Positions 6,532-17,943 of a DNA stretch of 39,560 bases are shown here, one piece after another (position 1 is the first letter of the stretch; each line of letters starts with the position of its first letter). The position numbers were made by a program, and so were the translations under genes. Below the pieces are notes generated by a model. That model did no database searches and was not told the DNA's origin. It worked only from the letters and a program-made list of their open reading frames with translations. Source of the stretch: Candidatus Odyssella sp. (GTDB taxonomy: Bacteria > Pseudomonadota > Alphaproteobacteria > Bin65); contig JAEULD010000277.1 in assembly GCA_016792765.1 (NCBI GenBank), positions 1 through 39,560 of the forward strand. The letters run 5' to 3'.

Positions 6532-7836
6532 ATTTCGCACCCGCTTGCCATCGCCGACACGGGCGCCTGGACCGTGCTCGCGCCGGCGCAGCGCATTCAC
6601 GTGCTGCGCGCGATCGCGGTGCTGGCCGGCCTCGTGATCCCGCTGCTCGTGATCGGCCGCGGCGCGGCCTCGATCCTGGTGCCGGTGATCGGCGGCCTCA
6701 CCGCGCTCGCGCTCCACTGGCCGCGCGGGCCGGAGCCGCTGCGCGCCGCGCTCGCACGCCCGCTCGCCGCCGCGCTCGCGGCGATGTTCGCGCTGTGGCT
6801 GCCGGCGGTGGCCGGCTCGCTGAAGCCGGGCCTTTCGCTCGCGATCTGGCTGCAGGCGGCGGGCCTCGTCCTGCTCGCGGCGTGCCTCGCGCGCGTGCTG
6901 GGCGAGAGCCCGGCGCTGCACCGCTGGGCGCTGCGCGTGCTGCTGGCGGCGGCGGCGATCGGCGGCGCGATCGCGGCCGTATCGCTGATCGCGTGGCCGA
7001 ACCTGCTCGCATACGTGCGGCCGGTGAAGCTCGGCGGCGCGTTGACGCCGGTCAACTACCTGAAAAGCTACGCGGCGGTGATGCCGTGCCTCGCCCCGGT
7101 TCTGCTCTGGGCCGGCTTCCGGCTCGGCGGCTTTTGGCGCATCGCCGCGGCCGCCGGCGCGATCCTCGGCGCGCTGATCGTGCACGAGACCGGCAACAAG
7201 GCGGCGATGGCCGGCTATGCCGGCGCGCTCGCCTTCATGGCCGTGGCGTTGCTGCTGAAGTCCGCGCGGCCTGGGCTGCGCGCCGCCGCCGGCGCCGCCT
7301 TCGCCGTGGCGGCGGCGGCGTTGGTCTGGTTCGTCGTCGCCCAATTGCCGCCGATGCCCTATCCGGGCCCGGGGACGAGCCGGCTGCCGACATGGCTCGT
7401 CGACGCGCATCGCCAGGCGATCTGGGGCTTCGTGTTCGACAAGGCGCTGGAGCGGCCCTGGTTCGGCTGGGGGCCGAGCATGGCCAATTTCATGCCCGGC
7501 GCCGACGACGCGGTGCCCGGCATCGGGCAGAGCTTCGTGCCGCTGCACGCCCACAACTGGGTGCTGCAGCTGTTCAACGACGTCGGCGCGCTCGGCCTGC
7601 TGCCGGCGCTGGCGGCGCTGGCCGCGTTACTGCTCCGCCTGGATCGCCGTTTCCGCGCCGGCGACGGCGGCGCGCTCGCGGCGCTCGGCCTCAGCGGCGC
7701 GTTCTTCGTCTCGATGCTGGCGAATTTCTCGGTGTGGCAAGGCTGGTGGCAGTCGGTGTTCGCGGTGCTGCTGGCGATCGCGCTGGCCGGCGGCGAACGC
7801 CCCGGCCGCGCGGAGGCGCGGGCGGCGCACCGCTGA
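6532..7836 (+). CDS. O-antigen ligase-like polytopic membrane protein
   Basis: A roughly 420-435-residue protein with about ten hydrophobic helices, of the O-antigen ligase/polymerase (Wzy_C) type that joins polysaccharide chains to a lipid acceptor or to each other at the periplasmic face. The family-like core is the sequence around ALIVHETGNKAAMAGY and, after a long periplasmic loop, RQAIWGFVFDKALERPWFGW then LHAHNWVLQLFNDVGALGLL. The H-x-H-N-x-x-L motif is typical. The start is ambiguous. A strong GGAGG (6518-6522) points to an ATT codon at 6532, 9 bp downstream and in frame. The first standard start is GTG at 6574 and has no obvious ribosome-binding site. I give the longer form. It could serve the glycan cluster located about 10 kb away, though it is not linked to it. 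Confidence 0.75.
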   Translation: MSHPLAIADTGAWTVLAPAQRIHVLRAIAVLAGLVIPLLVIGRGAASILVPVIGGLTALALHWPRGPEPLRAALARPLAAALAAMFALWLPAVAGSLKPGLSLAIWLQAAGLVLLAACLARVLGESPALHRWALRVLLAAAAIGGAIAAVSLIAWPNLLAYVRPVKLGGALTPVNYLKSYAAVMPCLAPVLLWAGFRLGGFWRIAAAAGAILGALIVHETGNKAAMAGYAGALAFMAVALLLKSARPGLRAAAGAAFAVAAAALVWFVVAQLPPMPYPGPGTSRLPTWLVDAHRQAIWGFVFDKALERPWFGWGPSMANFMPGADDAVPGIGQSFVPLHAHNWVLQLFNDVGALGLLPALAALAALLLRLDRRFRAGDGGALAALGLSGAFFVSMLANFSVWQGWWQSVFAVLLAIALAGGERPGRAEARAAHR

Positions 7837-7928
7837 ATTCCGGTCCGCGCATGGCGCAAAAGATTTCATCTGCGCGCGCGGCGGCGCTGTGGTGAAATCG
7901 CCGGCCATTGCAACCGGAAGCGCCCGCC

Positions 7929-8405
7929 ATGTCGAAATCCGCCGCGAAGCCCGCCGCCCTCGATCCCCGGACCGTCGAGCCGCGCCGCGGCACGATCTAT
8001 CCCGACCCGTTCAAGCCGCGCGTGGCGGGGCGCGAGAAGCGGGCGCTCGGCAACGCGTTCGGCCTCGTCAATTTCGGCGTCAATCTCGTGAAGCTGGAGC
8101 CGGGCGCGCAGTCGGCGCTGCGCCACTGGCACACGCAGCAGGACGAGTTCGTGTGGATACTCGAGGGCGAGCTGACGCTGGTGACGGACGCCGGGCCGGA
8201 GATTCTGAAGCCCGGCATGTGCGCGGGATTCCCGAAGGGCGCGCCCAACGGCCATCACCTCGTGAACAACTCGGGCAAGGCGGCCGTGTATCTCGAAGTG
8301 GGCGATCGCAGCCCCGGCGACGCGGCCGCCTACCCCGACGACGATCTGTCCGTGACGGCCGTCGGCACCTACAAGGTCTCGAAAAAGGACGGCTCGCCCT
8401 ATTGA
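7929..8405 (+). CDS. Cupin domain protein
   Basis: A 158-residue single-domain cupin. Motif 1 is HWHTQQDEFVWILEG, giving metal ligands H66, H68 and E73 in the H-x-H-x4-E-x6-G pattern. Motif 2, GFPKGAPNGHHLVN, supplies the fourth His. The N-terminus is polar and without signal peptide, so it is cytoplasmic. The ATG at 7929 has GGAAG about 9 bp before it. The family covers metal-dependent dioxygenases, isomerases and small-molecule binding proteins; nothing here selects one. Its 3' end faces that of the diguanylate cyclase, only 10 bp away. Confidence 0.85.
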   Translation: MSKSAAKPAALDPRTVEPRRGTIYPDPFKPRVAGREKRALGNAFGLVNFGVNLVKLEPGAQSALRHWHTQQDEFVWILEGELTLVTDAGPEILKPGMCAGFPKGAPNGHHLVNNSGKAAVYLEVGDRSPGDAAAYPDDDLSVTAVGTYKVSKKDGSPY

Positions 8406-8415
8406 GCCGGGGGCC

Positions 8416-9912
8416 TCAGGCCGCTTCCTGGGCCGGCGCCGTTTCGACGCGATTGCGGCCGCCGCGCTTGGCCCGATAGAGCGCCGCGTCGGCGCGCTCG
8501 AGCAGGTCTTCGGGCCGGCGGTCGGCGGGGGCGAGCGCGGCAAGGCCGATGCTGACCGTCATGCCGAACGAACGCCCCGCGTCGTCGAGCACGGCGATCG
8601 TCGCCGCGTGGCGGCAGATGCGCTCGGCGATGTCTTGCGCGATCGCGGCGGTGGCGTCGGGCAGCAGGATCGCGAACTCCTCGCCGCCGAGCCGCGCCAC
8701 GCAATCCGCGCGGCGGGTGGATTCCTTGAGCGTGGCGCCGAGCAGGCGGAGGGCCTTGTCGCCCGCGGCGTGGCCGAACGTGTCGTTGATGCGCTTGAAA
8801 TGATCGATATCGACCATGAGCAGCGCCAGCGGGCGGCCGTCGCGCTGCGCCGCGCCGACCGCCTCGCCGGCCACGTCGAGGAAATGGCGCCGGTTCGCGA
8901 GGCCGGTCAGCGCGTCGGTTTCCGACATTTCGCGCAGGCGCAGCGCCGCGGCGTGGGCGCGCTGGCGCTTCTTCTCGACCGTGCGCCGGTGCGCGTCGAG
9001 GACGTTGAGGCGGCCCGACGCGACCAGCACCAGCGTGGTGAGCACGATCAGCAGCGCCACCGCGGCGAGGTATTCGGCGAGCGGATCCGGATAGAGCCCG
9101 GCCTCGGCGCCGCGCTTGCTGAGCCAGAGAATGGCGAGCGGCAGCACGGCCATCAGCGGAAGCATCCGGCGCGCCATGACGCCGCCGAGCTTGTCGGTCA
9201 TCACGATGCGCGCCCATCCGCGATCGGGAACCGCGAGCATCACGCCGGCGAACAGCGCGAGGAACGCGATCGCCGCGTAGACGGACACGCGCGCCGACCA
9301 CCAGAACGCATACAGCGCATCCGGCGCGAGAACGAAGGCGACGCCGACGAACAGCGAGAGCCAGAAGCCCACGGCGTTCGCGGCGAAGCCGGTCCAGAAG
9401 CACCACGCCGGCGCGCGCGGCACGAGCGCGACCGCCAGGCCGAACAGCACGAAGCCGGTGGCCGCGACGCGCGGCATGCGGCCGGGATGGAGATCGGGCG
9501 TCGTTCCGCGGTCCGCGACCAGCAGCTGATCGATGCCGAAATTCGCGCCGGTCAGGTGTTGCGCGAGCGTGAGCGCGCCGATGGCGAAGGCGAGCCCGCC
9601 GCCGAGGCGCAATGCCCGGCCGCGGCGGCTCTCGCGCGGCAGCGCCGCGAGTGCGAACAGCGAAACGCCGGCCGCGACGATGGCGAGCGCGGCATTCGCC
9701 TTCATCATCGCGTAGCCGCCGAAGATCTCCTTCAGCCGGGCGGAATCGAAGACCCAGGCGGCGAAGGCGATCGCGCCCAACAGCGCCGCGAACACGCCCA
9801 GCCCGGCGGCCATGCGGCGCGAGACGACGTGCGTGCTCTTGGGGGCGGTGCCCATCGGGGGCGCGGCTGATCCGGCAGTTGCGGTGGCGAGATTCTGCCA
9901 CGGTAGCGACAA
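8416..9912 (-). CDS. Membrane-bound diguanylate cyclase (GGDEF domain)
   Basis: This protein makes the second messenger c-di-GMP from two GTP. The first 290 residues are mostly hydrophobic, about eight membrane helices with no recognised ligand pocket, and look like a MASE-type integral sensor. A short coiled coil (VEKKRQRAHAAALRLREMSE) leads into the GGDEF domain, which starts with TDALTGLANRRHF. The active-site loop is GGEEF (409-413). An RxxD product-inhibition site (R400-R-A-D403) lies five residues before it, so feedback control by c-di-GMP is expected. The start is uncertain. A TTG at 9912 gives 498 residues, while the ATG at 9855 gives 479. Neither has a good ribosome-binding site. Confidence 0.9.
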   Translation of the reverse strand: MSLPWQNLATATAGSAAPPMGTAPKSTHVVSRRMAAGLGVFAALLGAIAFAAWVFDSARLKEIFGGYAMMKANAALAIVAAGVSLFALAALPRESRRGRALRLGGGLAFAIGALTLAQHLTGANFGIDQLLVADRGTTPDLHPGRMPRVAATGFVLFGLAVALVPRAPAWCFWTGFAANAVGFWLSLFVGVAFVLAPDALYAFWWSARVSVYAAIAFLALFAGVMLAVPDRGWARIVMTDKLGGVMARRMLPLMAVLPLAILWLSKRGAEAGLYPDPLAEYLAAVALLIVLTTLVLVASGRLNVLDAHRRTVEKKRQRAHAAALRLREMSETDALTGLANRRHFLDVAGEAVGAAQRDGRPLALLMVDIDHFKRINDTFGHAAGDKALRLLGATLKESTRRADCVARLGGEEFAILLPDATAAIAQDIAERICRHAATIAVLDDAGRSFGMTVSIGLAALAPADRRPEDLLERADAALYRAKRGGRNRVETAPAQEAA

Positions 9913-9949
9913 AAAAAGGTTAATGATTCTTCGGGCGGGACCGCCGGCT

Positions 9950-10576
9950 CTACGGCGCGAGGATGAGAGCCCCGCCGAACGCGGCCATCAGCACCCCGGT
10001 GCCGCCAGCGATCGCCGGCTGGGCCTGCCGATAGACCCGCCGGACCGGCGCGCGCGAGAACGTCCACGCCAAAAACATGTACCAGATCAACGAGATGGCG
10101 ACCATGCCGGCGCCCCCGGCGATGCGCAGCCAGAGCGGCGCCTCGGGCGCCGCGCTCGCCGCCAGCAGGCTGAGGTAGTAGGCCAGCGACTTGGGATTGC
10201 CGAGATTGGTGAGGAGGCCGCGGCGGAACGCGCCGGCGGCGCCGGCGGGTGCGAAGGCCGCGGGCGCGCCCGCGCCGCCGCGGCTAAGCCAGACCGACCA
10301 CAGCGCCCGCCCGCCGAGGTAGATCAGATAGGCGCCGCCTGCCCAGCGCAGCGCGTTGGCCAGATGCGGGAACGCCACGAACAGCGCGCTCGCGCCGCCG
10401 AGCGTGGCTGCAACCCAGACGAGCGCGCCGGCGCCGGTGCCGGCGGCGGCCCACAGCGCCGCGCCGCGTTGGCCGGAGGCGGCCATGGCGGTGACGAGCA
10501 GCGTGTTCGGCCCCGGCGCGGCGGCGGCGCCGAGATGCACGAGGTAGAGCGCCGCGAGGAACGAGGCGGGATCCAT
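9950..10576 (-). CDS. LysE-family amino-acid/metabolite exporter
   Basis: A 208-residue protein with about six membrane helices and the LysE/RhtB opening: LAALYLVHLGAAAAPGPNTLLV, where the A-x-P-G-P motif is diagnostic. The later LLTNLGNPKSLAYY matches the conserved NPK segment of the family. Members export amino acids or similar small molecules using the proton gradient; the substrate here cannot be told. The ATG at 10576 fixes the APGPN motif at the usual distance from the N-terminus. It stands between the cyclase and a gene for an envelope protein, all on the - strand but with gaps that allow separate transcription. Confidence 0.9.
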   Translation of the reverse strand: MDPASFLAALYLVHLGAAAAPGPNTLLVTAMAASGQRGAALWAAAGTGAGALVWVAATLGGASALFVAFPHLANALRWAGGAYLIYLGGRALWSVWLSRGGAGAPAAFAPAGAAGAFRRGLLTNLGNPKSLAYYLSLLAASAAPEAPLWLRIAGGAGMVAISLIWYMFLAWTFSRAPVRRVYRQAQPAIAGGTGVLMAAFGGALILAP

Positions 10577-10629
10577 CGCCGCTCCATAGCACGGCGGCCG
10601 CGGCGGCGAAGCGTGGCCGGCGGGCGCGC

Positions 10630-11757
10630 CTAGCGTTCGATCTTCACGGTGCGGCGGCGGAACTTCACGTCGTCGTCCTTCTCGCAATCGGCGTTGCGGC
10701 TGAGGTTGCGCCCCGGCGGACACAGCTTGACGTCGACCGAGAACGACGTCTCGTCGCGCCAGCGCACGGAACCCAGCCGCACGACGGCGTAGCGATTGCG
10801 CGCGGTGCGGATCGTGGAGGGCCGGATCGACTTGCCGTCGGCGGTGGCGACGACGGCGATCGTGTCGGAGAGATGATCGCGCCAGCCGAGCAGGGCCATC
10901 GACTCTTTCGGCGACCAGACGACCCAGGCGAAGCCGTCGCCGGCCTTCACCTCCAGCAGCTTCTTCTCTTTGGTGTCGGCGAGGCGTTGCACGTCGCACT
11001 TGCCGCCGCTGGCCGCCTCGCAGGCGCGCAGGAACACGAAGCGGCCCGAGGGCGACATCGGATAGAGCACGACGCGCTGCGCAGGCGCGTTGCCGGCCGC
11101 GAGCCGCTCGGCGAGGCGCGCGCCCTGGAAGCTGAGCGCGCCGGCCGCGTCGAGCGCGAAGCCGCAGGCGGCAGCGCCGGCTTTCACGTCGGTGGTGCCG
11201 GTGTAGCAGCTGCGCGGGAGCTCGGCCGCCGAAGGCGGCGCCGGCGGCGCAGGGGCGGCCGGGGGCTTCGGCGGCGCGGGTTCGCCGGGCTTCGCTTCGG
11301 GCTTGGGGTCGGCGGGCTTGGCGGGTGCGTCAGCCGGCGCCTTCGCGGGCGGCGACGCCGGCGCGCCGAGAAAATCCGGCCGCCAGCCCGAGAACCAGGC
11401 GGCGGCCGCGCCGCCCGCCAGGCCCGCCACGACGACGGCGCCCAGCACGACGAAAATGCGCCCCGCGCCGCGCGAGCGCCCGCCGAACGCGGCGCGCTTC
11501 TGCGCGGACGAGGCCAGGGGCGGACGCACCGCCCCCGGCGGGGGCGGCGGCGGGGCGGTTTCTTCGGTGACGGGCCGCTCCGGCTCCTTGCTCTGGTCCT
11601 TGAGGCGATCGGCGATGCTGCGGCGGCCGGTGTAGCGCTGCGTACGGTTGGGATCGACCCAAGGCTGCGCGGCCGGGCCGCGCGCGCCCGCGCCGGCGCG
11701 AACCTGCTCCGGGTCTTGCGTGGGATCGTCGAGGCCAGGAGGCCGCTGGTTGCTCAT
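10630..11757 (-). CDS. Unrecognised single-pass envelope protein with Pro/Ala linker and Cys-rich domain
   Basis: A 375-residue protein I cannot assign to a family. Residues 1-100 are polar, cytoplasmic and rich in Pro and Arg (a run of six Pro occurs before GAVRPP). A single membrane helix follows (FVVLGAVVVAGLAGGAAAAW). A Pro/Ala/Lys linker of about 60 residues, typical of periplasm-spanning spacers, leads to a C-terminal globular domain of about 190 residues. That domain has six cysteines in three closely spaced pairs, able to form disulfides. The linker and anchor suggest a role at or near the cell wall. It ends 53 bp from the LysE gene start and lies about 100 bp from the ABC permease gene, so operon membership is unclear. 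Confidence 0.8.
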   Translation of the reverse strand: MSNQRPPGLDDPTQDPEQVRAGAGARGPAAQPWVDPNRTQRYTGRRSIADRLKDQSKEPERPVTEETAPPPPPPGAVRPPLASSAQKRAAFGGRSRGAGRIFVVLGAVVVAGLAGGAAAAWFSGWRPDFLGAPASPPAKAPADAPAKPADPKPEAKPGEPAPPKPPAAPAPPAPPSAAELPRSCYTGTTDVKAGAAACGFALDAAGALSFQGARLAERLAAGNAPAQRVVLYPMSPSGRFVFLRACEAASGGKCDVQRLADTKEKKLLEVKAGDGFAWVVWSPKESMALLGWRDHLSDTIAVVATADGKSIRPSTIRTARNRYAVVRLGSVRWRDETSFSVDVKLCPPGRNLSRNADCEKDDDVKFRRRTVKIER

Positions 11758-11859
11758 CGCCGACCGCTCCTCGCGCGCGACTCTAGAGCGGAACGCGCAC
11801 CAAGGGAACGGACGGCCGCGCGGATTCTCGCCGCGGGCCGCGACCCGGCCGGCTGCGCG

Positions 11860-13071
11860 CTACTTGTACGGATCCGCCGCGTCGCGCAGGCCGTCGCCGA
11901 GGAAGTTGAAGGCGAGGACCGTGACGATGACCGGCAGCACCGGCAGCAGCAGCCACGGATAGAGCGCCACCACGTTGATGTTCTGCGCCTCGGACAGCAG
12001 CACGCCCCAGCTCGTGACCGGAGGCCGGAGGCCGAGGCCCAGGAACGAGAGCGCGGTTTCGCCCAGGATCATGTTGGGGATCGCGAGCGTGGCCGAGGCG
12101 ATCAGGTGGCTGGCGAAGCTCGGCAGCAGGTGGCGGCCGATGATGCGGGGCGGCGAGGCGCCCATGAGGTTCGCGGCGGTGGCGAAATCCTCCTCGCGCA
12201 GCGAGAGCAGTTTGCTCCGCACCGAGCGCGCGAGGCCGGTCCACTCGATCATGCCGAGGATGATCGTGATGCCGAAATAGATCAGCAGCGGGCTCCACGT
12301 GACCGGCAGCGCGGCGGCCAGCGCCATCCAGAGGGGCAGATGCGGGATCGAGCGGATCACCTCGGTGGTGCGCTGCACCGACCAGTCGATCCAGCCGCCG
12401 TAATAGCCGGCGAGGCCGCCGATCACGATGCCGAGCATGAAGCTGATCGCGACGCCGATGAAGCCGATCGTCAGCGAGATGCGCGAGCCGGCGAGCAGGC
12501 GCGAGAACATGTCGCGCCCCATGCGGTCGGTGCCGAACAGGAACAGCGTGCCGTCGTGCGCCGGGCAGAGGAAATGGATGTCCGACGAGAACAGGCCCCA
12601 GAAGCTGTAGGTATCGCCGCGGCAGAAGAAGCGGATGTGGTGGATCTTCGTCTTGTCGGCCGTGTAGTCGCGTTTCAGCGTGTCCTTGTTCAGCTCGTAT
12701 TTGAGGCCGTAGACGAACGGCCCGACGAACGAGCCTTCGTGGAAGAAACGCACCTGCTGCGGCGGCGCGTAGATGTAATCCGGACTGCGCGTGTTCGCGT
12801 TGTAGGGCGAGAGCGGCTCGGCCAGGAACGCCATCAGGTAGAGGATGGCGAGCACCCAGAGCGAGATCACGGCGATGCGGTGGCGCTTCAGCTTCCACCA
12901 CATCAGTTTCCACTGGCCGGCGAGGTAGTAGCGTTCCTGCTCCGGCGTGAGCTTCTCGACCGAATAGGGATCGAACGGCGCGGTGGAGACGAAGTGCGCG
13001 GGCGCGGCCGCGGGCCCCGGTCCGTTGGCGCCGGCCGGCGCCGCCGTCTTGTCGTCGGGCGGCGGCGTCAT
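11860..13071 (-). CDS. Oligopeptide-type ABC transporter permease (OppC/DppC-like)
   Basis: The second permease of a peptide-class importer, 403 residues. The N-terminus is Pro/Ala-rich and cytoplasmic (1-60). The first helix (RIAVISLWVLAILYLMAFLA) is followed by a large periplasmic segment of about 110 residues, seen in a subset of OppC proteins. The core then begins with FGTDRMGRDMFSRLLAGSR and contains the ATPase-contact loop AANLMGASPPRIIGRHLLP. The C-terminal FNFLGDGLRDAADPYK is the standard OppC ending. The ATG overlaps the stop of the OppB-like gene (ATGA), so the two permeases are translated together. It is the last gene of the transporter operon. Confidence 0.92.
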   Translation of the reverse strand: MTPPPDDKTAAPAGANGPGPAAAPAHFVSTAPFDPYSVEKLTPEQERYYLAGQWKLMWWKLKRHRIAVISLWVLAILYLMAFLAEPLSPYNANTRSPDYIYAPPQQVRFFHEGSFVGPFVYGLKYELNKDTLKRDYTADKTKIHHIRFFCRGDTYSFWGLFSSDIHFLCPAHDGTLFLFGTDRMGRDMFSRLLAGSRISLTIGFIGVAISFMLGIVIGGLAGYYGGWIDWSVQRTTEVIRSIPHLPLWMALAAALPVTWSPLLIYFGITIILGMIEWTGLARSVRSKLLSLREEDFATAANLMGASPPRIIGRHLLPSFASHLIASATLAIPNMILGETALSFLGLGLRPPVTSWGVLLSEAQNINVVALYPWLLLPVLPVIVTVLAFNFLGDGLRDAADPYK

Positions 13072-14063
13072 TTGACGGCCTTTCCTTCGAGCCGGATGCG
13101 CGGATCGAGCCAGGCGAGCGCGAGGTCGGAGACGAGCATGCCGAGCACGGTGAGAACCGAGAGGCCCATCAGGAACGCGCCGGCGAGATTCATGTCGAGC
13201 GAGAGCAGCGCCTCGTAGAGCATCTTGCCGGTGGTGGGCAGGTTGAGCACCACCGAGACGATGACGGCGCCCGAGATGATGTGCGGCAGCAGCTCGCCGA
13301 TGTCGGAGATGAACGGGTTCAGCGACATCCGGAGCGGATACTTCATCAGCAGGCGGAACGGCGGCAGGCCCTTCGCGCGGCCGGTGACGACGTATTGCTT
13401 CTGCAGCTCGTCGAGCAGGTTCGCGCGCAGGCGGCGGATCATGCCCGCGGTGCCCGACGTGCCGATCACGATCACCGGGATCCAGAGATGCTCGAGGATC
13501 GAGACGAACTTGCCCCAGCTCCACGGCTTGCCGATGTATTGCTCGTCCATCAGGCCGCCGATCTCGGTGCCGAACCAGACGTTGGCGAAATAGACGAGAA
13601 CGAGCGCGAGCAGGAAGTTCGGCGTGGCGAGGCCGAGGAAGCCGAGGAAGGTGAGGCCGTGATCGCCCCAGCTATACTGGTTGGTGGCGGAGTAGACGCC
13701 GATCGGGAACGCCACGATGTAGGTGAAGATCACGGTGGCGAACGAGACGATGATCGAGAGCCACAGCCGGTCGCCGACGATCTCGCTGACCGGCCGGCCG
13801 TATTCCATCGACAGCAGCTGGTCGGTCACGAGGTCCCACAGGAACCAGAAATATTGCTCGAAGAACGGCAGGTCGAGCCGGTATTCGCGCCGCAGGCGCG
13901 CGATTTCCTCGAGATCGGCGGACTCGCCGCCCGCGCGCAGCTCTTCGATGCGGATCGAGAGGAAGTCGCCGGGCGGCAGTTTCACGACGACGAAGATGAC
14001 GAAGCTGATCGCGATCAGCGTCGGGATCATCACGAGCAGACGTTGGGCGATGTAGCGCAGCAT
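13068..14063 (-). CDS. Oligopeptide-type ABC transporter permease (OppB/DppB-like)
   Basis: The first permease of the peptide-class importer, 331 residues with six predicted helices. The start MLRYIAQRLLVMIPTLIAIS is the usual OppB opening. The coupling loop is RRLRANLLDELQKQYVVTGRAKGLP, giving the RAKGL signature that contacts the ATPase. It ends in WLDPRIRLEG, also standard. It begins 4 bp after the binding-protein stop and overlaps the OppC-like gene by 4 bp. Substrate is not predictable from the permease. Confidence 0.93.
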   Translation of the reverse strand: MLRYIAQRLLVMIPTLIAISFVIFVVVKLPPGDFLSIRIEELRAGGESADLEEIARLRREYRLDLPFFEQYFWFLWDLVTDQLLSMEYGRPVSEIVGDRLWLSIIVSFATVIFTYIVAFPIGVYSATNQYSWGDHGLTFLGFLGLATPNFLLALVLVYFANVWFGTEIGGLMDEQYIGKPWSWGKFVSILEHLWIPVIVIGTSGTAGMIRRLRANLLDELQKQYVVTGRAKGLPPFRLLMKYPLRMSLNPFISDIGELLPHIISGAVIVSVVLNLPTTGKMLYEALLSLDMNLAGAFLMGLSVLTVLGMLVSDLALAWLDPRIRLEGKAVK

Positions 14064-14067
14064 TCGT

Positions 14068-16025
14068 TCAGCCGTGCTTCCTCGCCACGGGCGCCGCCCG
14101 GTCGAACCAGAACGTGTCGGGCTTGTAGATGCCGAAATAGGCGCCGGGATCGAACGCGTAGACGCCTTCCTTCGGCACGTTGCGGAGCTGGCGGTCGACG
14201 ACGACCGGCTGCAGCACGCCGCCCACGATGCCGATCGTGAACACCCGGTCGGACCAGATCGCGAGCAGCTTCGCCCAGATCTCGCGCCGCGCCTCGCGCG
14301 AATCGGCCGTGTTCCAAGCCTTGTAGAGCTTCAGCAGTTCCTCGGCCGCCGGATCGGCCGGCTTTTCGCCCTGCTTGCCGCGCGTCTGGTAGTACTGGCC
14401 CCAGCGCGGCCATTGCGGCTGCACCTCGTCGGTGGGCGCGAATTCCTGCGGCGAGAGGCCCGGGCGGACGAACGCGTAATCGATGCCGCCCCAGACCGAC
14501 ATGATCGTCTGCCCCGACAGCACGCGCCGGCGCAGCACGACGCGCTGGAACGCCTTCGAGAACATCTTGATGCCGGCCTTGGCCCAGGTATCGCCGACCA
14601 GGCGCATGAGATCGACGTATTCCGAGCCTTCGGCCGGATATTCGACGATCAGTTCGAGCTCGCGCCCGTCGGGCAGCAGGCGCTGCCCGTCGCTGCCCCG
14701 GTTGGTGAGGCCGACCTGGTCGAGCAGGCGGTTGGCGAGCACCAGATCGTAGCTGGCGCTGGCCTGGCGCAGCTCGGGCTTGTAGAGCGGGCTCGCCGAC
14801 AGCACCGTGTTCTGGCCCGGCTCGGCGAGGCCGACATACATGATCTTGTTGATCTCGTCGCGGTTGATCGCGAGCGAGAGCGCGCGGCGGAAGCGCACGT
14901 CGCGCATCAGCTTCTGCCAGGTGGGGTCTTCGCAGTTGAGGTTCGGATAGAGCGCCAGCTGCGCGCCGTTCGCCGTTTTCCAGAGACGCACGTCGAAGCC
15001 GCGCTCGTCGGCCGAGCGGCGCAGGAACGGAAAATCGTCGAAGCGGATGCTGCGCGCCTGGAGATCGACCTCGCCGGCGCCGGTCTTGACCGGGATGATC
15101 TTGCTTTCCGCCAGCACCATCACGACACGGTCGGCATAGGGGAGCTGGCGGCCGTTCGCGTCGATGCGGTGGTAGAAGGGATTGCGCACGAACTCGTAGC
15201 GCTCGGCGACGCCCTCCGTCTTCGCGACCCAGGGATCGAGCGTCGGCAGATCGGGATTGAGGTTGTTGCGGCCGTTGCGGTCTTCGCTCGCGATCTTGCG
15301 CGCCCAGCCGTCCTTGCGCTTCTCGTTCAGCTTCTCGAGCCGCTTCTTGTCGGCGTATTTCTCGTGGAACTTCCTGTAGTAGTGCGCGGGGCGGTAGATC
15401 GTGAGATTGGCCGGGCTCGCGAGCCAGGGCAGGAAGTTGGGATTGGGCTTCGACCACGCGTAGCGCACGGTCTGCTCGTCCGGGAACTCCACCTTCGGCC
15501 TCTCGCCGTCGACGACGAGGCTCGACGCGCCGAAGAAGCGGCCGAGCGTCTTGTCGCTCGCCATGTCTTCCCAGAAGAACTTGAAGTCGGCGGAGGTGAA
15601 CGGCTTGCCGTCGCTCCAGCGGTGGCCCTTCCGGAGCTTGATCGTGAAGGTCTTGTCGGCGTCGTCGGCCTCGATCGCTTCGGCGATGTCGGGCACGATC
15701 TGCCCGTCCGGCGTCCAGCACACGAGGCGCGCATAGCCGTAGGCGCCGACGAAGCGCGCGTCGCGGTCCTTGCTCATCAGCAGGCGGAGATCGCCGCCAT
15801 GCGCGCCCGGCTTCCTCTCGCCCTCGAGCTTCACGACCAGCGGCGCCGCCGGCACGCGCTTGGCGATCGCCGGGAGCTTGCCCTCCTTCACCAGCGGCTC
15901 GAACATCGGCGTTTCGACGAGCTTGGGCAGTTTGGGCTTTTCGTCGGCCGTCTGCGCCAAAACGCGCACGGGGCCGGCCGCGGCGGCCAGCGCCGCCAGG
16001 GAAACGAGCGTCTCGCGCCGCGAAA

Positions 16026-16029
<4 letters not shown>
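14068..16029 (-). CDS. Periplasmic substrate-binding protein, peptide/nickel class (SBP_bac_5)
   Basis: The ligand receptor of the importer, 653 residues, on the long side for the family. The N-terminus MISRRETLVSLAALAAAAG has a twin-arginine followed by a hydrophobic core and ends near LAQ, so it may be exported by Tat, though Sec is possible. Family features include the WSDGKPFTSADFKFFWEDM segment (the G-K-P-x-T-A-D-V/F motif) and DVRFRRALSLAINRDEINKIMYVGLAEPGQ. It overlaps the ATPase gene by ATGA at its start and leads directly into the two permeases. Binding proteins this large often take oligopeptides or other bulky ligands; the true ligand is unknown. Confidence 0.92.
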
Positions 16030-17909
<1,880 letters not shown>

Positions 17910-17943
17910 GCCCGCGGCCGTAACCCTCTCCTCGCCGCCGGCC

